Shown here one piece after another: positions 20,209-28,267 of a stretch of 64,000 bases of DNA. The notes beneath the pieces were generated by a model. The model was not told where the DNA came from and made no database searches. It saw only the letters and a list, made by a program, of their open reading frames with translations. Made by a program: the position numbers and the translations under genes. Source of the stretch: Planctomycetota bacterium (GTDB lineage Bacteria > Planctomycetota > Phycisphaerae > Phycisphaerales > UBA1924); NCBI GenBank assembly GCA_039819165.1, contig JBCBSM010000001.1, positions 992,001 to 1,056,000 of the forward strand, in the 5' to 3' direction. Each line of letters starts with the position of its first letter. Position 1 is the first letter of the stretch.

Positions 20209-20991
20209 TCAGGCAAGCCAGCGGCCGCCGTCGAGGCGGACGACCTCCCCCGTGACGTACGTCGCCTCCAGCGCGAGCCAGCGGACGAGGCCGGCGGCGT
20301 CCTCGGGCGTGCCCGTGCGGGCCAGCGGCACGCGGGCCATGTAGCGCTCCTGGCCCGCGCTGTCGGACTCGTAGCCGTCCTCGGGCCAGGCGATGACGCC
20401 CGGCGCAACCGCGTTGATGCGGGCGTGCGGCGCCAGGTCCCGGGCAAGGGACCGCGTCATCTCGACGAGGGCGGCCTTGCTCATCGAGTACGCGTTGAAC
20501 CGCGACCGCGGGCGGCCCAGCACGTGCATGTCGGCCATGCACACGACCGCCCCGCCGCCGGGCATGGACGAGGCCATCAGCCGATCGGCCAGCCGCGCCG
20601 TGATCAGCAGCGGCGCAGCGGCGTTGACTGCGTACATCCGCATCACGTGCTCGGCATCCAGCGGCCAGGCACCGTCCAGCCCATCCTGGTGGCCCAGCGG
20701 GAACGGGGCGTAGACCGACGCGTTGTGCACCAGCACGTCGAGGCGGCCCGCGGCGTCGGCGGCCTCGACGCACGCATCGGCGGCGGCATCGGGCTCGGCC
20801 ATGTCGACCCGCGCAAGGTGGACCCGGGCCGCGTGCCGCCCGCGGAGCTCGCCCGCCAGCGCCTCGGCTTCGTCCTTGCTCGAGCGATAGGTCAGCACAC
20901 AATCGAGGCCCGCGCGTGCCAACTCGAGCGCGATGGCGCGGCCGACGCGGCGGGCCCCGCCGGTGATGAGTGCCACCGGGCGATCGCTCAC
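20209..20991 (-). CDS. Short-chain dehydrogenase of pteridine reductase type
   Basis: 260 residues, one Rossmann domain. The cofactor motif is TGGARRVG at residues 10-17, fitting the TGxxxRxG signature of pteridine reductases (PTR1/FolM) rather than the standard TGxxxGxG. The catalytic site likewise fits PTR1: Asp154 (MADMH) occupies the usual Ser position, with Tyr168 and Lys172 in YSMSK. NHAS-like VHNAS and the C-terminal GEVVRLDGG are conserved. The expected activity is NADPH-dependent reduction of a dihydropterin, for example dihydromonapterin or dihydrofolate (inference). The GTG start at 20991 overlaps the preceding TGA (GTGA). It is last in a five-gene leftward operon. Confidence 0.8.
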   Translation of the reverse strand: MSDRPVALITGGARRVGRAIALELARAGLDCVLTYRSSKDEAEALAGELRGRHAARVHLARVDMAEPDAAADACVEAADAAGRLDVLVHNASVYAPFPLGHQDGLDGAWPLDAEHVMRMYAVNAAAPLLITARLADRLMASSMPGGGAVVCMADMHVLGRPRSRFNAYSMSKAALVEMTRSLARDLAPHARINAVAPGVIAWPEDGYESDSAGQERYMARVPLARTGTPEDAAGLVRWLALEATYVTGEVVRLDGGRWLA

Positions 20992-21272
20992 GGCTCGTCT
21001 CGGCGGCGGCGATCATCGCCGGGTTCCTCGTCTGCGTCATCATCCGGCACGGCTGCCCGGCGGCCGGCCTCGGCCCAGGCATCGGGGATGTCGGACGTCG
21101 GCCGCCGTCGCTGCCCGCCGCGGGCGTTGGCGCGGCGCATCGCGGTCACCAGGGCGAGCAGCACCACGAGGGCCACGCCACCGAGCGCGAGCCCCAGCAG
21201 CGCCCACCAGCCCCGCAGCAGGTCGCTGCGTGGAGAGGCGGTCGCGACGAACTCGAGCACGGCGGGAGCCAC
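20988..21272 (-). CDS. Small single-helix membrane protein
   Basis: 94 residues. One membrane helix (WWALLGLALGGVALVVLLALVTAM, about 22-45) is followed by an Arg-rich then Asp/Glu-rich cytoplasmic tail. I do not recognise a family. The GTG start at 21272 lies 12 bases after the upstream gene's stop, and its stop overlaps the start of the pteridine-reductase-like gene, so co-expression is likely. Confidence 0.6.
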   Translation of the reverse strand: MAPAVLEFVATASPRSDLLRGWWALLGLALGGVALVVLLALVTAMRRANARGGQRRRPTSDIPDAWAEAGRRAAVPDDDADEEPGDDRRRRDEP

Positions 21273-21284
21273 GCCGCGAGGTTA

Positions 21285-21776
21285 TCACCCGGCCGATGCG
21301 AGGATCGGGGTCTCGCCGCCGCGTTGGCTGGTGGGACCGCCCGGCGCGGCGGCGACCTCCAGGCCCACGACGCGGACCTCGTTGCCGACGCGGATGATGC
21401 CAGCCCGCGCCCCGCTCTCGCGGAGCAACTCGACGGCCTGGGCGTCGTCGATGCGGCGCACCCGGGCGGTGTCGGCCGCCGCGAATTGGCGCGCGACGCC
21501 GTCCCTCGTTGACGCCCGGACGACTCGGACGGCGGAAGCCGGTGCTCCCCCTGCGGCCTCCGCGATCGTGCGCTCCGCGGTCGGCGGGGCGGCGGGCAGC
21601 ACGGAGGCAACGACGCCGGCGGCGAGTGCGACGACCATCGAGCCCAGCGCAACCTGCACGCCGCGGCGGCGGACGCCCCGCCGGCGGCTCGCCGCCTGCG
21701 CGAGCACGAGGATTTCGGCCTTGCGGCGGGCGAGCGTGTCATCGGGCTGCGTATTGCTGTGCTCTTGCGGAGTCAT
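21285..21776 (-). CDS. Putative anti-sigma factor (single-pass membrane protein)
   Basis: 163 residues. A basic cytoplasmic N-terminus (about 40 residues, TLARRKAEILVLAQAASRRR) precedes one membrane helix (VQVALGSMVVALAAGVVASVL) and a roughly 95-residue periplasmic domain with no named family. Its start ATG shares bases with the stop of the ECF sigma gene (ATGA, 21773-21776). Location directly downstream of an ECF factor and the topology are those of anti-sigma factors; no zinc-binding ZAS motif (HxxxCxxC) is visible, so the assignment is contextual. Confidence 0.6.
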   Translation of the reverse strand: MTPQEHSNTQPDDTLARRKAEILVLAQAASRRRGVRRRGVQVALGSMVVALAAGVVASVLPAAPPTAERTIAEAAGGAPASAVRVVRASTRDGVARQFAAADTARVRRIDDAQAVELLRESGARAGIIRVGNEVRVVGLEVAAAPGGPTSQRGGETPILASAG

Positions 21777-22363
21777 GTCTTGCCCTCCGATGGGTTCGAG
21801 TCGGTGTCCGCGCCCGCGCCGAGGCGGCGCACTCCACGGCGCACCAGCCCGTGCGCGGCGTTGCGGCTGATCCGCATGGCCCGCCCCACGGCCGCGAGGC
21901 TCAGGCCGTGGCCCACGTGCATGCGGACGGCCTGCCACTCGCGATCGCTGAGCTCCTGCATGGCGTCGATCATCTCGGCCTCCGGGGCTTCGGTCGGGCG
22001 TGGTCCGTCTTCGCGCTCATGGCCGGTGGAGCGCTCGCGCTTCCTTCGGGACGCTTCGGCGCGGAGCAGGTCGATGGCCGACGACGCGATCGCGCGGCGC
22101 ATCCAGGCCCCGACGGCGGCCCAGGTGTCGAGCCTCGGCATCCGCCGCGCGGCCCGCAGCATGGCGTCCTGCACGACGTCGAGGCAGAAGGCCTCGTCGC
22201 GGCCGGTAAGCCCGCGGGCGTCGAGCAGCGCACGATCGAAGACGTACTCGTACAGCTCGGCGAAGGCCTCGGGGTCGCCCCTCGCGATGCGCGCGGTGAT
22301 CGCCCGGGCGTGCTCGTCCGGGCGATCCTGGGGCGTCGGTGCGTCATGGTCGTGCTCGGGCAC
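21773..22363 (-). CDS. ECF-family RNA polymerase sigma factor
   Basis: 196 residues. Region 2 spans about 25-110 (GDPEAFAELYEYVFDRAL, LDVVQDAMLRAARRM, WMRRAIASSAIDLLR), and region 4 spans about 135-185 (ELSDREWQAVRMHVGHG, then helix-turn-helix LAAVGRAMRISRNAAHGLV). The linker is short and charged, as in ECF factors. GTG start at 22363 is preceded by GGAGG with 6-nt spacing. It is coupled to the putative anti-sigma gene by ATGA and lies 21 bases downstream of a secreted coiled-coil protein gene. Confidence 0.88.
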   Translation of the reverse strand: MPEHDHDAPTPQDRPDEHARAITARIARGDPEAFAELYEYVFDRALLDARGLTGRDEAFCLDVVQDAMLRAARRMPRLDTWAAVGAWMRRAIASSAIDLLRAEASRRKRERSTGHEREDGPRPTEAPEAEMIDAMQELSDREWQAVRMHVGHGLSLAAVGRAMRISRNAAHGLVRRGVRRLGAGADTDSNPSEGKT

Positions 22364-22384
22364 GCAGGCCCTCCGGCGGGATTC

Positions 22385-23386
22385 TTACCGGGCTCCGGCG
22401 GGCGGCTCGGCCTGCTGCAGCGCGGCGCGCAGGTCCGCGTTCTCGTCCTGGACACGGGCGAGCTTGCGCTCCAGATCGCTGACGGTGGCCACCAGCTGGC
22501 TCATGCGGCCGCGGAACTCGGCGATCTCGCCGTCGTGCTGCACCACCCGGCGCTCGGCCTCGAGCTGGGCGCTCTCAAGCTGCCGCCGCACTCCGGCGAC
22601 CTCATCCCGCAGCCGATCCGCGAAGAGCGCGCGGTCGCGCATCCGGATGGCCTCCTCCTGGGTCGTGACGCCCAGCAGCTGCATGATCTGGCCGCCCAGC
22701 TCCGCCCGGCGGTCGTCCTTGTTGTACGCGGCCGTGCGATCCAGGCTGTTCATGGCCTGCTCGATCGCACGGGCCTCGTTCTTGGTGACCCGGGCGAACA
22801 GCAGCTTGGTGTCCTCGTGGAACTGCAGCTCGGCGCCCGTCTCGCCGTTGATCTCGAGGCCGATCTGGATGGCGGTCAGCACGGCGTCGTCGGTGAGGCC
22901 GGTCTGCTGCTGCAGCAGGGGCGCAAGCGAATGGACGACGGTGTGGCGGGACCCCGCGGGCGTCCGCTGCTCGCCATCGGCGGCCGGGGGATCGTCGGCG
23001 TACATCGAGACCAGCAGCACGGGCGTCGGTCCGCCGGTGTTGCTGACCTCCCAGGTGGCCTCGCGGCCGTCGGGCAGCGTCGCCGGCACGGACTCGGACA
23101 GCGCCGCGATCGTGCGCAGGGCCGAGTAGACGTCGGCCTGCTCGAGCTGCACCGGCGGCACCCGCAGCGTGCCGGCCTCGGGGGCGTAGATGATGTTGAC
23201 CGGCGTGTCGCCAGAGGCCGCCCGGATCTGCGCGACCAGCTCGTCGAGCGAGCCACCCCCGAAATCGACCGACACGATCGGCATCTGGGTCAACCGCTGC
23301 GGGCGATCTTGGGCGGTCGCCGTGGATGGCGTTGCGAGCACCAGCCCGAGGGCGAGTGCGGCGGCGAGGAGCGTTCGGGTACGCAT
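22385..23386 (-). CDS. Secreted protein with C-terminal coiled coil
   Basis: 333 residues. A clear signal peptide (MRTRTLLAAALALGLVLATP, cleaved near TATA-Q) precedes a domain starting VSVDFGGGSLDELVAQIR, similar in style to secretin/TonB short N-terminal domains (STN-like: a first beta-strand, then NIIYAPEAGTLRVPPV); this is a weak resemblance only. The last 120 residues form a continuous coiled coil (ELGGQIMQLLG to DLRAALQQA). AGGAGG lies upstream of ATG 23386. It heads the operon with the sigma and anti-sigma genes, so it may report envelope state or belong to the regulon (inference). Confidence 0.65.
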   Translation of the reverse strand: MRTRTLLAAALALGLVLATPSTATAQDRPQRLTQMPIVSVDFGGGSLDELVAQIRAASGDTPVNIIYAPEAGTLRVPPVQLEQADVYSALRTIAALSESVPATLPDGREATWEVSNTGGPTPVLLVSMYADDPPAADGEQRTPAGSRHTVVHSLAPLLQQQTGLTDDAVLTAIQIGLEINGETGAELQFHEDTKLLFARVTKNEARAIEQAMNSLDRTAAYNKDDRRAELGGQIMQLLGVTTQEEAIRMRDRALFADRLRDEVAGVRRQLESAQLEAERRVVQHDGEIAEFRGRMSQLVATVSDLERKLARVQDENADLRAALQQAEPPAGAR

Positions 23387-23533
23387 GGGGTAATGCCTCC
23401 TGGGTGCGGGCCGCGTCGGCAGCCGGTGTGGTTCTCCGCAGCTAGAGACGGAGCCGATGGCCCGGCGCGTCGTGTCGGACGAAGAAATTCGCCCTAGACT
23501 CTGGTTCGCGCGACAGTCCCCAACGGAGCCCGC

Positions 23534-24638
23534 ATGCACTTCGAAGCCCACCAGCCGGTCATCGACGACCTCGAGGCGCGGATCTTGACCATCCGCGACT
23601 CTCTTTAACTACGACCAGAAGCACGAGCGGCTCGGCGAGCTCGAGGCCAAGATGGGCGATGCGGCGTTCTGGGACGATCCGGCGGCCGCCCAGGACGTCG
23701 TCGGCGAGCTGAAGCTTATCAAGGCCCAGATCGGCCCGGTCGACGACGTCGTGGGCGCCTTCGACGACGCCAAGGTCGCCTACGAGATGGCCCGCGAGGG
23801 CGACGACGCCGACCTGCTCACCGAAGCCGACGAGGCGCTGCACGCCATCCAGGGCCAGATGGAGAAGGTCGAGCTGCAGAGCCTGCTCAGCGGCGCGCAC
23901 GACCACCGCGACTGCTTCTTCACGATCTCGGCCGGCGACGGCGGCACCGAGGCCAACGACTGGGCCGAGATGCTGCTGCGGATGTACCTCTACTACTTCG
24001 AGAACATGGGCTGGAAGGTCGAAGAGGTCAGCAAGACCTTCGGCACCGAGGTCGGCGTCGACCGCGTGACGCTGCACATCAAGGGGCCGTTCGCCTTCGG
24101 CTACCTCAACTGCGAACGGGGCAGCCACCGGCTCGCCCGCGTCAGCCCGTTCAACGCCCAGGGCAAGCGGCAGACGAGCTTCGCCACCGTCGACGTCACG
24201 CCCGAATTCGAGGAGGCCGACGTCGAGATCCCCGACAAGGACCTGGAGATCACCTTCTTTGCGCGCTCGAGCGGCCCGGGCGGCCAGAACGTCAACAAGG
24301 TGGCGTCGGCCTGCCGCGTGGTGCACACGCCCACGGGCCTGATGTTCGTCGCCAGCACGCACCGCGACCAGCCGCAGAACAAGCGGCAGGCGCTCACGCT
24401 GCTGCAGGCCAAGCTCGAGCAGATCGAGGAGGAGAAGCGGCAGGCCGAGATCAAGGAGGCCGCCGGCGGCGACCTCGGCCGCGGGTGGGGCACCCAGATC
24501 CGCAGCTACGTGCTCTACGACAACCGCGTGAAGGACCACCGCACGAGCGTCGAGGCCAACCCCACCGAGGTGCTCAACGGCAAGATCGAGAAATTCATCG
24601 ATGCCGAGCTGAAGCGGCGGCGCTCGGAAAAGAACTAG
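23534..24638 (+). CDS. prfB: Peptide chain release factor 2 with programmed +1 frameshift
   Basis: The product is 367 residues, made by joining 24 codons from ATG 23534 to CTT (23603-23605) with the frame that resumes at AAC 23607. The RF2 tripeptide SPF appears in RLARVSPFNAQG and the hydrolysis motif GGQ in SGPGGQNVNKV, so this is RF2, not RF1. RF2 terminates at UGA and UAA. In frame zero the CTT is followed by TAA; ribosomes must slip +1 to read L-N-Y-D. The site sits exactly where most bacterial prfB genes carry CTTTGAC, but here the stop is UAA. The upstream gene on the other strand starts 147 bases away. Confidence 0.93.
23600..23609 (+). promoter_or_regulatory. prfB autoregulatory frameshift site, UAA variant
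   Basis: TCT CTT TAA C: slippery CTT followed by in-frame TAA and then C, as at canonical prfB sites apart from UAA replacing UGA. No AGGGGG-type internal Shine-Dalgarno sequence is seen in the 20 bases upstream, unlike E. coli. Removing one T restores an uninterrupted RF2 reading frame. Confidence 0.82.
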
Positions 24639-24659
24639 CGCGGAACGATCGAGGATGCC

Positions 24660-25625
24660 CTAGTAGCCGTAATCCGCGGCGGTCCCCCCGTCGTCCTCGG
24701 GCAGGGTGATCAGCCGCTGCAGGCCGACGGCGGCGTGCAGCGGCAGCGCGGTGAGCGCGAAGGTCACGATCCCGAGCAGCCACCACCGCTTGATCCGCGT
24801 CGCCAGCAGGCACGAGGCGAATAGCCCGATCGCCGCCAGGGCCGCCAGCGCGACGGGCCAGGGCGACGCCGCCCCGAGCGTGCGGGCGTGGACAAAGAGC
24901 GCCGCCGTCGCAAGCACGACAAAGGCGCCAAGGCCCCGGATGATCATGCGACCGGCCGAACGCTTGAGCACCACGCAGACCAACAGGGCCGAGGTCGCGA
25001 TCGCGATGAATGCGGCGTACTGCCTGGGCGGCACGTTGAGGGAGCTGAAGAAGAGGACGCCGGGCACCGCGACCAGCGCGATGGGCAGCACGAGCAGCGG
25101 CATCAGCCGGCCGTGCCGCTGGGTGGCATGCCGCAGCCCGCACTCGGCGAGCAGCACGGCAAGCCCGGTGATCGCGGCGTTGGCGGCGACCCAGCCCCAC
25201 AGCATGCCGGACGACTCGAACGCCGGCAGCGGCCCGAGTAGTCCCCAGTTGAGCAGGCCCGCGCCGAGCACCGAGACGACCAGCACGAACCACCACCGCG
25301 ACGGGCCGGCGGCGATGAGTGCGGCGAACACGCCGGCGAGCCCGAGCACCGCCGGGATGCGGTTCGCGACGTTGATCGGCCACCAGCCGTCGTAGGGCTC
25401 GAGCGTCCGCATCGAGAGCACGACGGCGGCGGCGAGCGCCAGGCCCGACGCCAGCAGCACGACCCGCTCGAGGACGCTCCGCGGCGCGAGCGGCTCGCCC
25501 ACGCCCTCGGGCTCGAGCGGCCCGCGGCGGAGGGCCAGCAGCGCGCCACAGACCGTGAGCGCGACGACGGCGATAGTGCCCGGCAGCACGCCGGCGATCA
25601 GGGCATCACGGACGAATGGGTTCAT
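24660..25625 (-). CDS. Polytopic membrane protein of unknown function
   Basis: 321 residues with about eight to nine predicted membrane helices, for example VLPGTIAVVALTVCGALLAL, VVLLASGLALAAAVVLSM, IPAVLGLAGVFAALIAAG, WWFVLVVSVLGAGLLNWGLL, LMPLLVLPIALVAVPGVLFF and WWLLGIVTFALTALPLHAAV. The C-terminus is acidic (PEDDGGTAADYGY). I recognise no transporter or enzyme signature. It lies 12 bases upstream of yceI on the same strand in reading order and is probably cotranscribed with it; it converges on prfB with a 21-base gap. Confidence 0.7.
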   Translation of the reverse strand: MNPFVRDALIAGVLPGTIAVVALTVCGALLALRRGPLEPEGVGEPLAPRSVLERVVLLASGLALAAAVVLSMRTLEPYDGWWPINVANRIPAVLGLAGVFAALIAAGPSRWWFVLVVSVLGAGLLNWGLLGPLPAFESSGMLWGWVAANAAITGLAVLLAECGLRHATQRHGRLMPLLVLPIALVAVPGVLFFSSLNVPPRQYAAFIAIATSALLVCVVLKRSAGRMIIRGLGAFVVLATAALFVHARTLGAASPWPVALAALAAIGLFASCLLATRIKRWWLLGIVTFALTALPLHAAVGLQRLITLPEDDGGTAADYGY

Positions 25626-25637
25626 GGAACGCCGGGG

Positions 25638-26291
25638 CTACTGCTCGATGCCCTGGAAAAAGACGATCAGGTCGACGCGATCGCCAAGCACGCCCTCCTG
25701 GATGTACTTGGTCATGCCGAAGTCCGAGCGATCGAAGCTGAGCCGCGCCTCGTAGCCCGACCGCTTGCCGCGGAACTCACCCTCGCCGGTGTGGGTGAGC
25801 GTAGCCGACACGGGCTTGGTCTGGCCGAGCAGGGTGAGCTTGCCCTCGACGGTCCAGCCGCCGTTGCCCGACGTGCGGAAGTTGGACGCCGTGAAGGTGC
25901 TGGTGGGGAACTGCCGCACGTTGAAGAAGTCGGCGGCGCGGAGGTGGCCGTCGCGGTCGGCGTTGCCCGTGGCGACCGAATCGGTGTTGATCGTGACGCT
26001 GAGCTGGCTGTTGGCAGGGCTGGCGTCGTCCATCGTCATCGAGCCGCTGATGCCGTGGAACATGCCGTAGAAGGGCGCAGCGCCGGCGTGGGTGATCTTG
26101 AAGATCACGCCCGAGTGCACCGAATCGAGCTGGTAGGAGGTCGTGCCGAGAGCCACGGACTCGGCCGGTGCCGGCGCGGACGACGCCGTCGCGGGCCCGG
26201 CGCCGAGGCCCGCCGTCGCAACGACGGCGGCGAGCGCCGCGGCTCCGGTGCCGATCATGCCAACGCCGCACAGAGTTCGGTTCAGTCGCAT
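25638..26291 (-). CDS. yceI: YceI-family periplasmic protein
   Basis: 217 residues. The signal peptide (GVGMIGTGAAALAAVVATAG) is followed by a lipocalin-like YceI domain beginning SYQLDSVHSGVIFKITHAG, with DRDGHLRAADFFNVRQFP and the C-terminal SFDRSDFGMTKYIQEGVLGD, all diagnostic of the family. YceI proteins bind isoprenoid-type lipids; the ligand here is unknown. GAGGAG lies 8 bases before ATG 26291. Downstream on the same strand is the polytopic membrane gene; upstream, 124 bases away, is the redoxin gene. Confidence 0.92.
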   Translation of the reverse strand: MRLNRTLCGVGMIGTGAAALAAVVATAGLGAGPATASSAPAPAESVALGTTSYQLDSVHSGVIFKITHAGAAPFYGMFHGISGSMTMDDASPANSQLSVTINTDSVATGNADRDGHLRAADFFNVRQFPTSTFTASNFRTSGNGGWTVEGKLTLLGQTKPVSATLTHTGEGEFRGKRSGYEARLSFDRSDFGMTKYIQEGVLGDRVDLIVFFQGIEQ

Positions 26292-26415
26292 CGTCGTGCT
26301 CCTCAATTGGTGCCCGTCATGGGTCGGTACATGAACTGGTTTGCGAGTCGATGACGCGGTGCGCGGGCATCGCATCCCGGGTCAGCGCGCCGGCTTGGGT
26401 CGAGCAACGCCCCGG

Positions 26416-27009
26416 TCAGCCCCAGTATTCCGGCTCGTTGCCGGGCTTCCACTTGATCGAGCATCCCGTGCTCGGCTGCTGGGCCGGGTTCTGCTCCTGG
26501 CCGGTCATGGCGGCCTCGATGGCCATCCGCAGGTCGTGCCCCGTGACGGGCTCGTCGTTGCCGGGGCGGCTGGCGTCGAGCTGGCCCCGGTACACCAGCC
26601 GCTGGTTGGCGTCGAAGACGTAGAAGTCGGGGGTGCAGGCGGCCCGGTAGGCCTTGGCGACCGATTGGTCGGCGTCGTAGAGGTACGGGAAGCTGAAGCC
26701 GTGCTCCTGGGCGACCTCGTGCATCCGCTCCGGCGCGTCATCGGGGTGGGTCTGGACGTCGTTGGGCATGATCGCCACGAAGCCCAGGCCCTTGGCGGTG
26801 CAGTCGCGGCCTAGGCGGCCGATCTCCTCCATGATGTGCTTCACGAAGGGGCAGTGGTTGCAGATGAACGCCACCACCAGCACCTTGGTCGTCCGGAATT
26901 CGTCCAGCGAGACGGGGGTACCCGGCTCGCGATTGCCCGACCAGTCCGCCAGGTTGAAATCGGGCGCTTCGGTGCCCAGGTCGAGCATCGTGGATTCGAC
27001 GGGTGGCAT
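26416..27009 (-). CDS. Thioredoxin-fold redoxin (AhpC/TSA-like) protein
   Basis: 197 residues, cytoplasmic (no signal peptide). The fold begins LGTEAPDFNLADWSG; the active-site segment FICNHCPFVKHI has Cys50 and Cys53 in a C-N-H-C arrangement, typical of the thioredoxin-family proteins related to TlpA/peroxiredoxin. The conserved cis-Pro segment is CTPDFYVFD. It ends with a Trp-rich tail containing GCSIKWKPG. The expected role is thiol redox or peroxide reduction; the substrate is unknown. GAGGAG precedes ATG 27009 with 8-nt spacing. It is divergent from rpsB. Confidence 0.87.
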   Translation of the reverse strand: MPPVESTMLDLGTEAPDFNLADWSGNREPGTPVSLDEFRTTKVLVVAFICNHCPFVKHIMEEIGRLGRDCTAKGLGFVAIMPNDVQTHPDDAPERMHEVAQEHGFSFPYLYDADQSVAKAYRAACTPDFYVFDANQRLVYRGQLDASRPGNDEPVTGHDLRMAIEAAMTGQEQNPAQQPSTGCSIKWKPGNEPEYWG

Positions 27010-27323
27010 GATGCGGGCTCCTCGCTCGATCGTGGATGTCTGATTCGGGGCGTGTTCGATGTGGCGGGCGGATGCTAGCGAGGGCCGGCGCGGGCGATGC
27101 GGCCTACGCTTCCTCTCGACGCCGCGATCCCGGCGTCGCGGCGGGTTTTCCCAGATGCGTGCCGGCCTGAGTGGTTGGTCGCCGCAGCCACGAACTCCCG
27201 CGTGGTTCTCACTGGCGGCCTCGGCCGCCACCGGAAGCGCCCTGGGCGGGGCGACGCGGGCCGGCTCGCCGGCCGCGGACGGATCTCGATCCCGCCGGTG
27301 CCGCTGCACGAAGGACACGCGTC
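27010..27323 (+). promoter_or_regulatory. Intergenic region with structured rpsB leader
   Basis: This 314-bp gap separates the divergent redoxin and rpsB genes and must hold both promoters; none is clear by eye. On the rpsB strand it contains three successive hairpins: CGCCGCGA/TCGCGGCG at 27120-27143 followed by GGTTTT (terminator-like), CCACG/CGTGG at 27188-27205, and TGGCGGC/GCCGCCA around CTCG at 27213-27230. AAGGA lies 10 bases before the rpsB ATG. An autoregulatory ribosomal-protein leader is possible but unproven. Confidence 0.45.
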
Positions 27324-28169
27324 ATGACCGACCAGCCCAGCAGTTCGCTCGTCAAGGACCTCATCGAAGCCGGCATCCACTTCGGCCAGCGCTCCAGCGC
27401 GTGGAACCCGAAGATGAGCCGCTACATCTACGACAAGCGCAACGGCATCCACATCATCGACATCAAGGAGACGGTCAAGGGCCTGCTGCTGGCCAAGAAG
27501 TACATCACCAACACCGTGGCCGAGGGCCGCGACGTGTGCTTCGTGGGCACCAAGCGGCAGTCCAAGGACATCCTGGAAGAGCGGGTCAAGGACGTAGGCA
27601 TGCACTGCGTCACCGAGCGGTGGCTGGGCGGCATGCTGACCAACTTCCGGACTATCCGCAGCCGGCTGAAGCGGCTCGAGGAGCTCGAGGGCATCGAGCA
27701 AGAGGACAACTTCGCCAGCTACTCCAAGAAGATGGAGAGCCAACTCCGCCGCGAGATGGGCAAGATCCGCCGCAACCTCGACGGCGTGCGGGCGATGGAC
27801 AAGCTGCCGGGCGCCCTAGTCATCATCGACGTCCGCCGCGAGATGACCGCGATCAAGGAGGCCCGCAAGCTGGGCATCCCGACGATCGCGCTGATCGATA
27901 CCGACGGGGATCCGGACGTGGTCGACATCCCCATCCCCGGCAACGACGACAGCATGCGTTCGGTCGACGTGGTGGTGCGGGAGCTGTGCAAGGCCATCGC
28001 CGAGGGCAAGCAGGGCCGCACCATCACCGACGCGACCAAGGCGGGCGACGCCCAGGCCGACGAGGCCCCGCAGCGACGCCGCAGCCGCAGGGCGCAGTAC
28101 GCGGCCGACGCACCCATCCCGGCTCCCGAGGAGCCCAGCGACGCCTCGCCGGCCGTTGCCGAGAGCTGA
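27324..28169 (+). CDS. rpsB: 30S ribosomal protein S2
   Basis: 281 residues. The S2 core is unmistakable: LIEAGIHFGQRSSAWNPKM, RNGIHIIDIKET, FVGTKRQSKDI, ERWLGGMLTNFRTI, and IPTIALIDTDGDPDVVDIPIPGNDD. The C-terminus is extended by about 40 residues that are Arg-rich then Ala/Pro-rich, beyond the usual length of about 240. S2 joins late in 30S assembly at the head-body junction. It is followed by tsf after 98 bases, the standard rpsB-tsf pair. Confidence 0.98.
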   Translation: MTDQPSSSLVKDLIEAGIHFGQRSSAWNPKMSRYIYDKRNGIHIIDIKETVKGLLLAKKYITNTVAEGRDVCFVGTKRQSKDILEERVKDVGMHCVTERWLGGMLTNFRTIRSRLKRLEELEGIEQEDNFASYSKKMESQLRREMGKIRRNLDGVRAMDKLPGALVIIDVRREMTAIKEARKLGIPTIALIDTDGDPDVVDIPIPGNDDSMRSVDVVVRELCKAIAEGKQGRTITDATKAGDAQADEAPQRRRSRRAQYAADAPIPAPEEPSDASPAVAES

Positions 28170-28267
28170 ACCGATTCCCGCGCCGCGTTCGATCGGCGCG
28201 CACGACGAGCGAACACACAAGCCAGCGCCGCCGTCGGGCGGCCGCTTTGGATCCGGAGACTAGAGCG

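Noticed and set aside
20070-20447. Minus-strand frame spanning repeat copy A
   Set aside because: It is a shadow of the SDR gene running into the repeat; similarity between shadow translations at copies A and B reflects DNA repeat similarity, not a protein.
23600-23609. prfB interruption as a simple sequencing error
   Set aside because: The extra base falls exactly at the known slip codon with CTT before the stop and C after it, too specific for chance; still listed as the main alternative to test.
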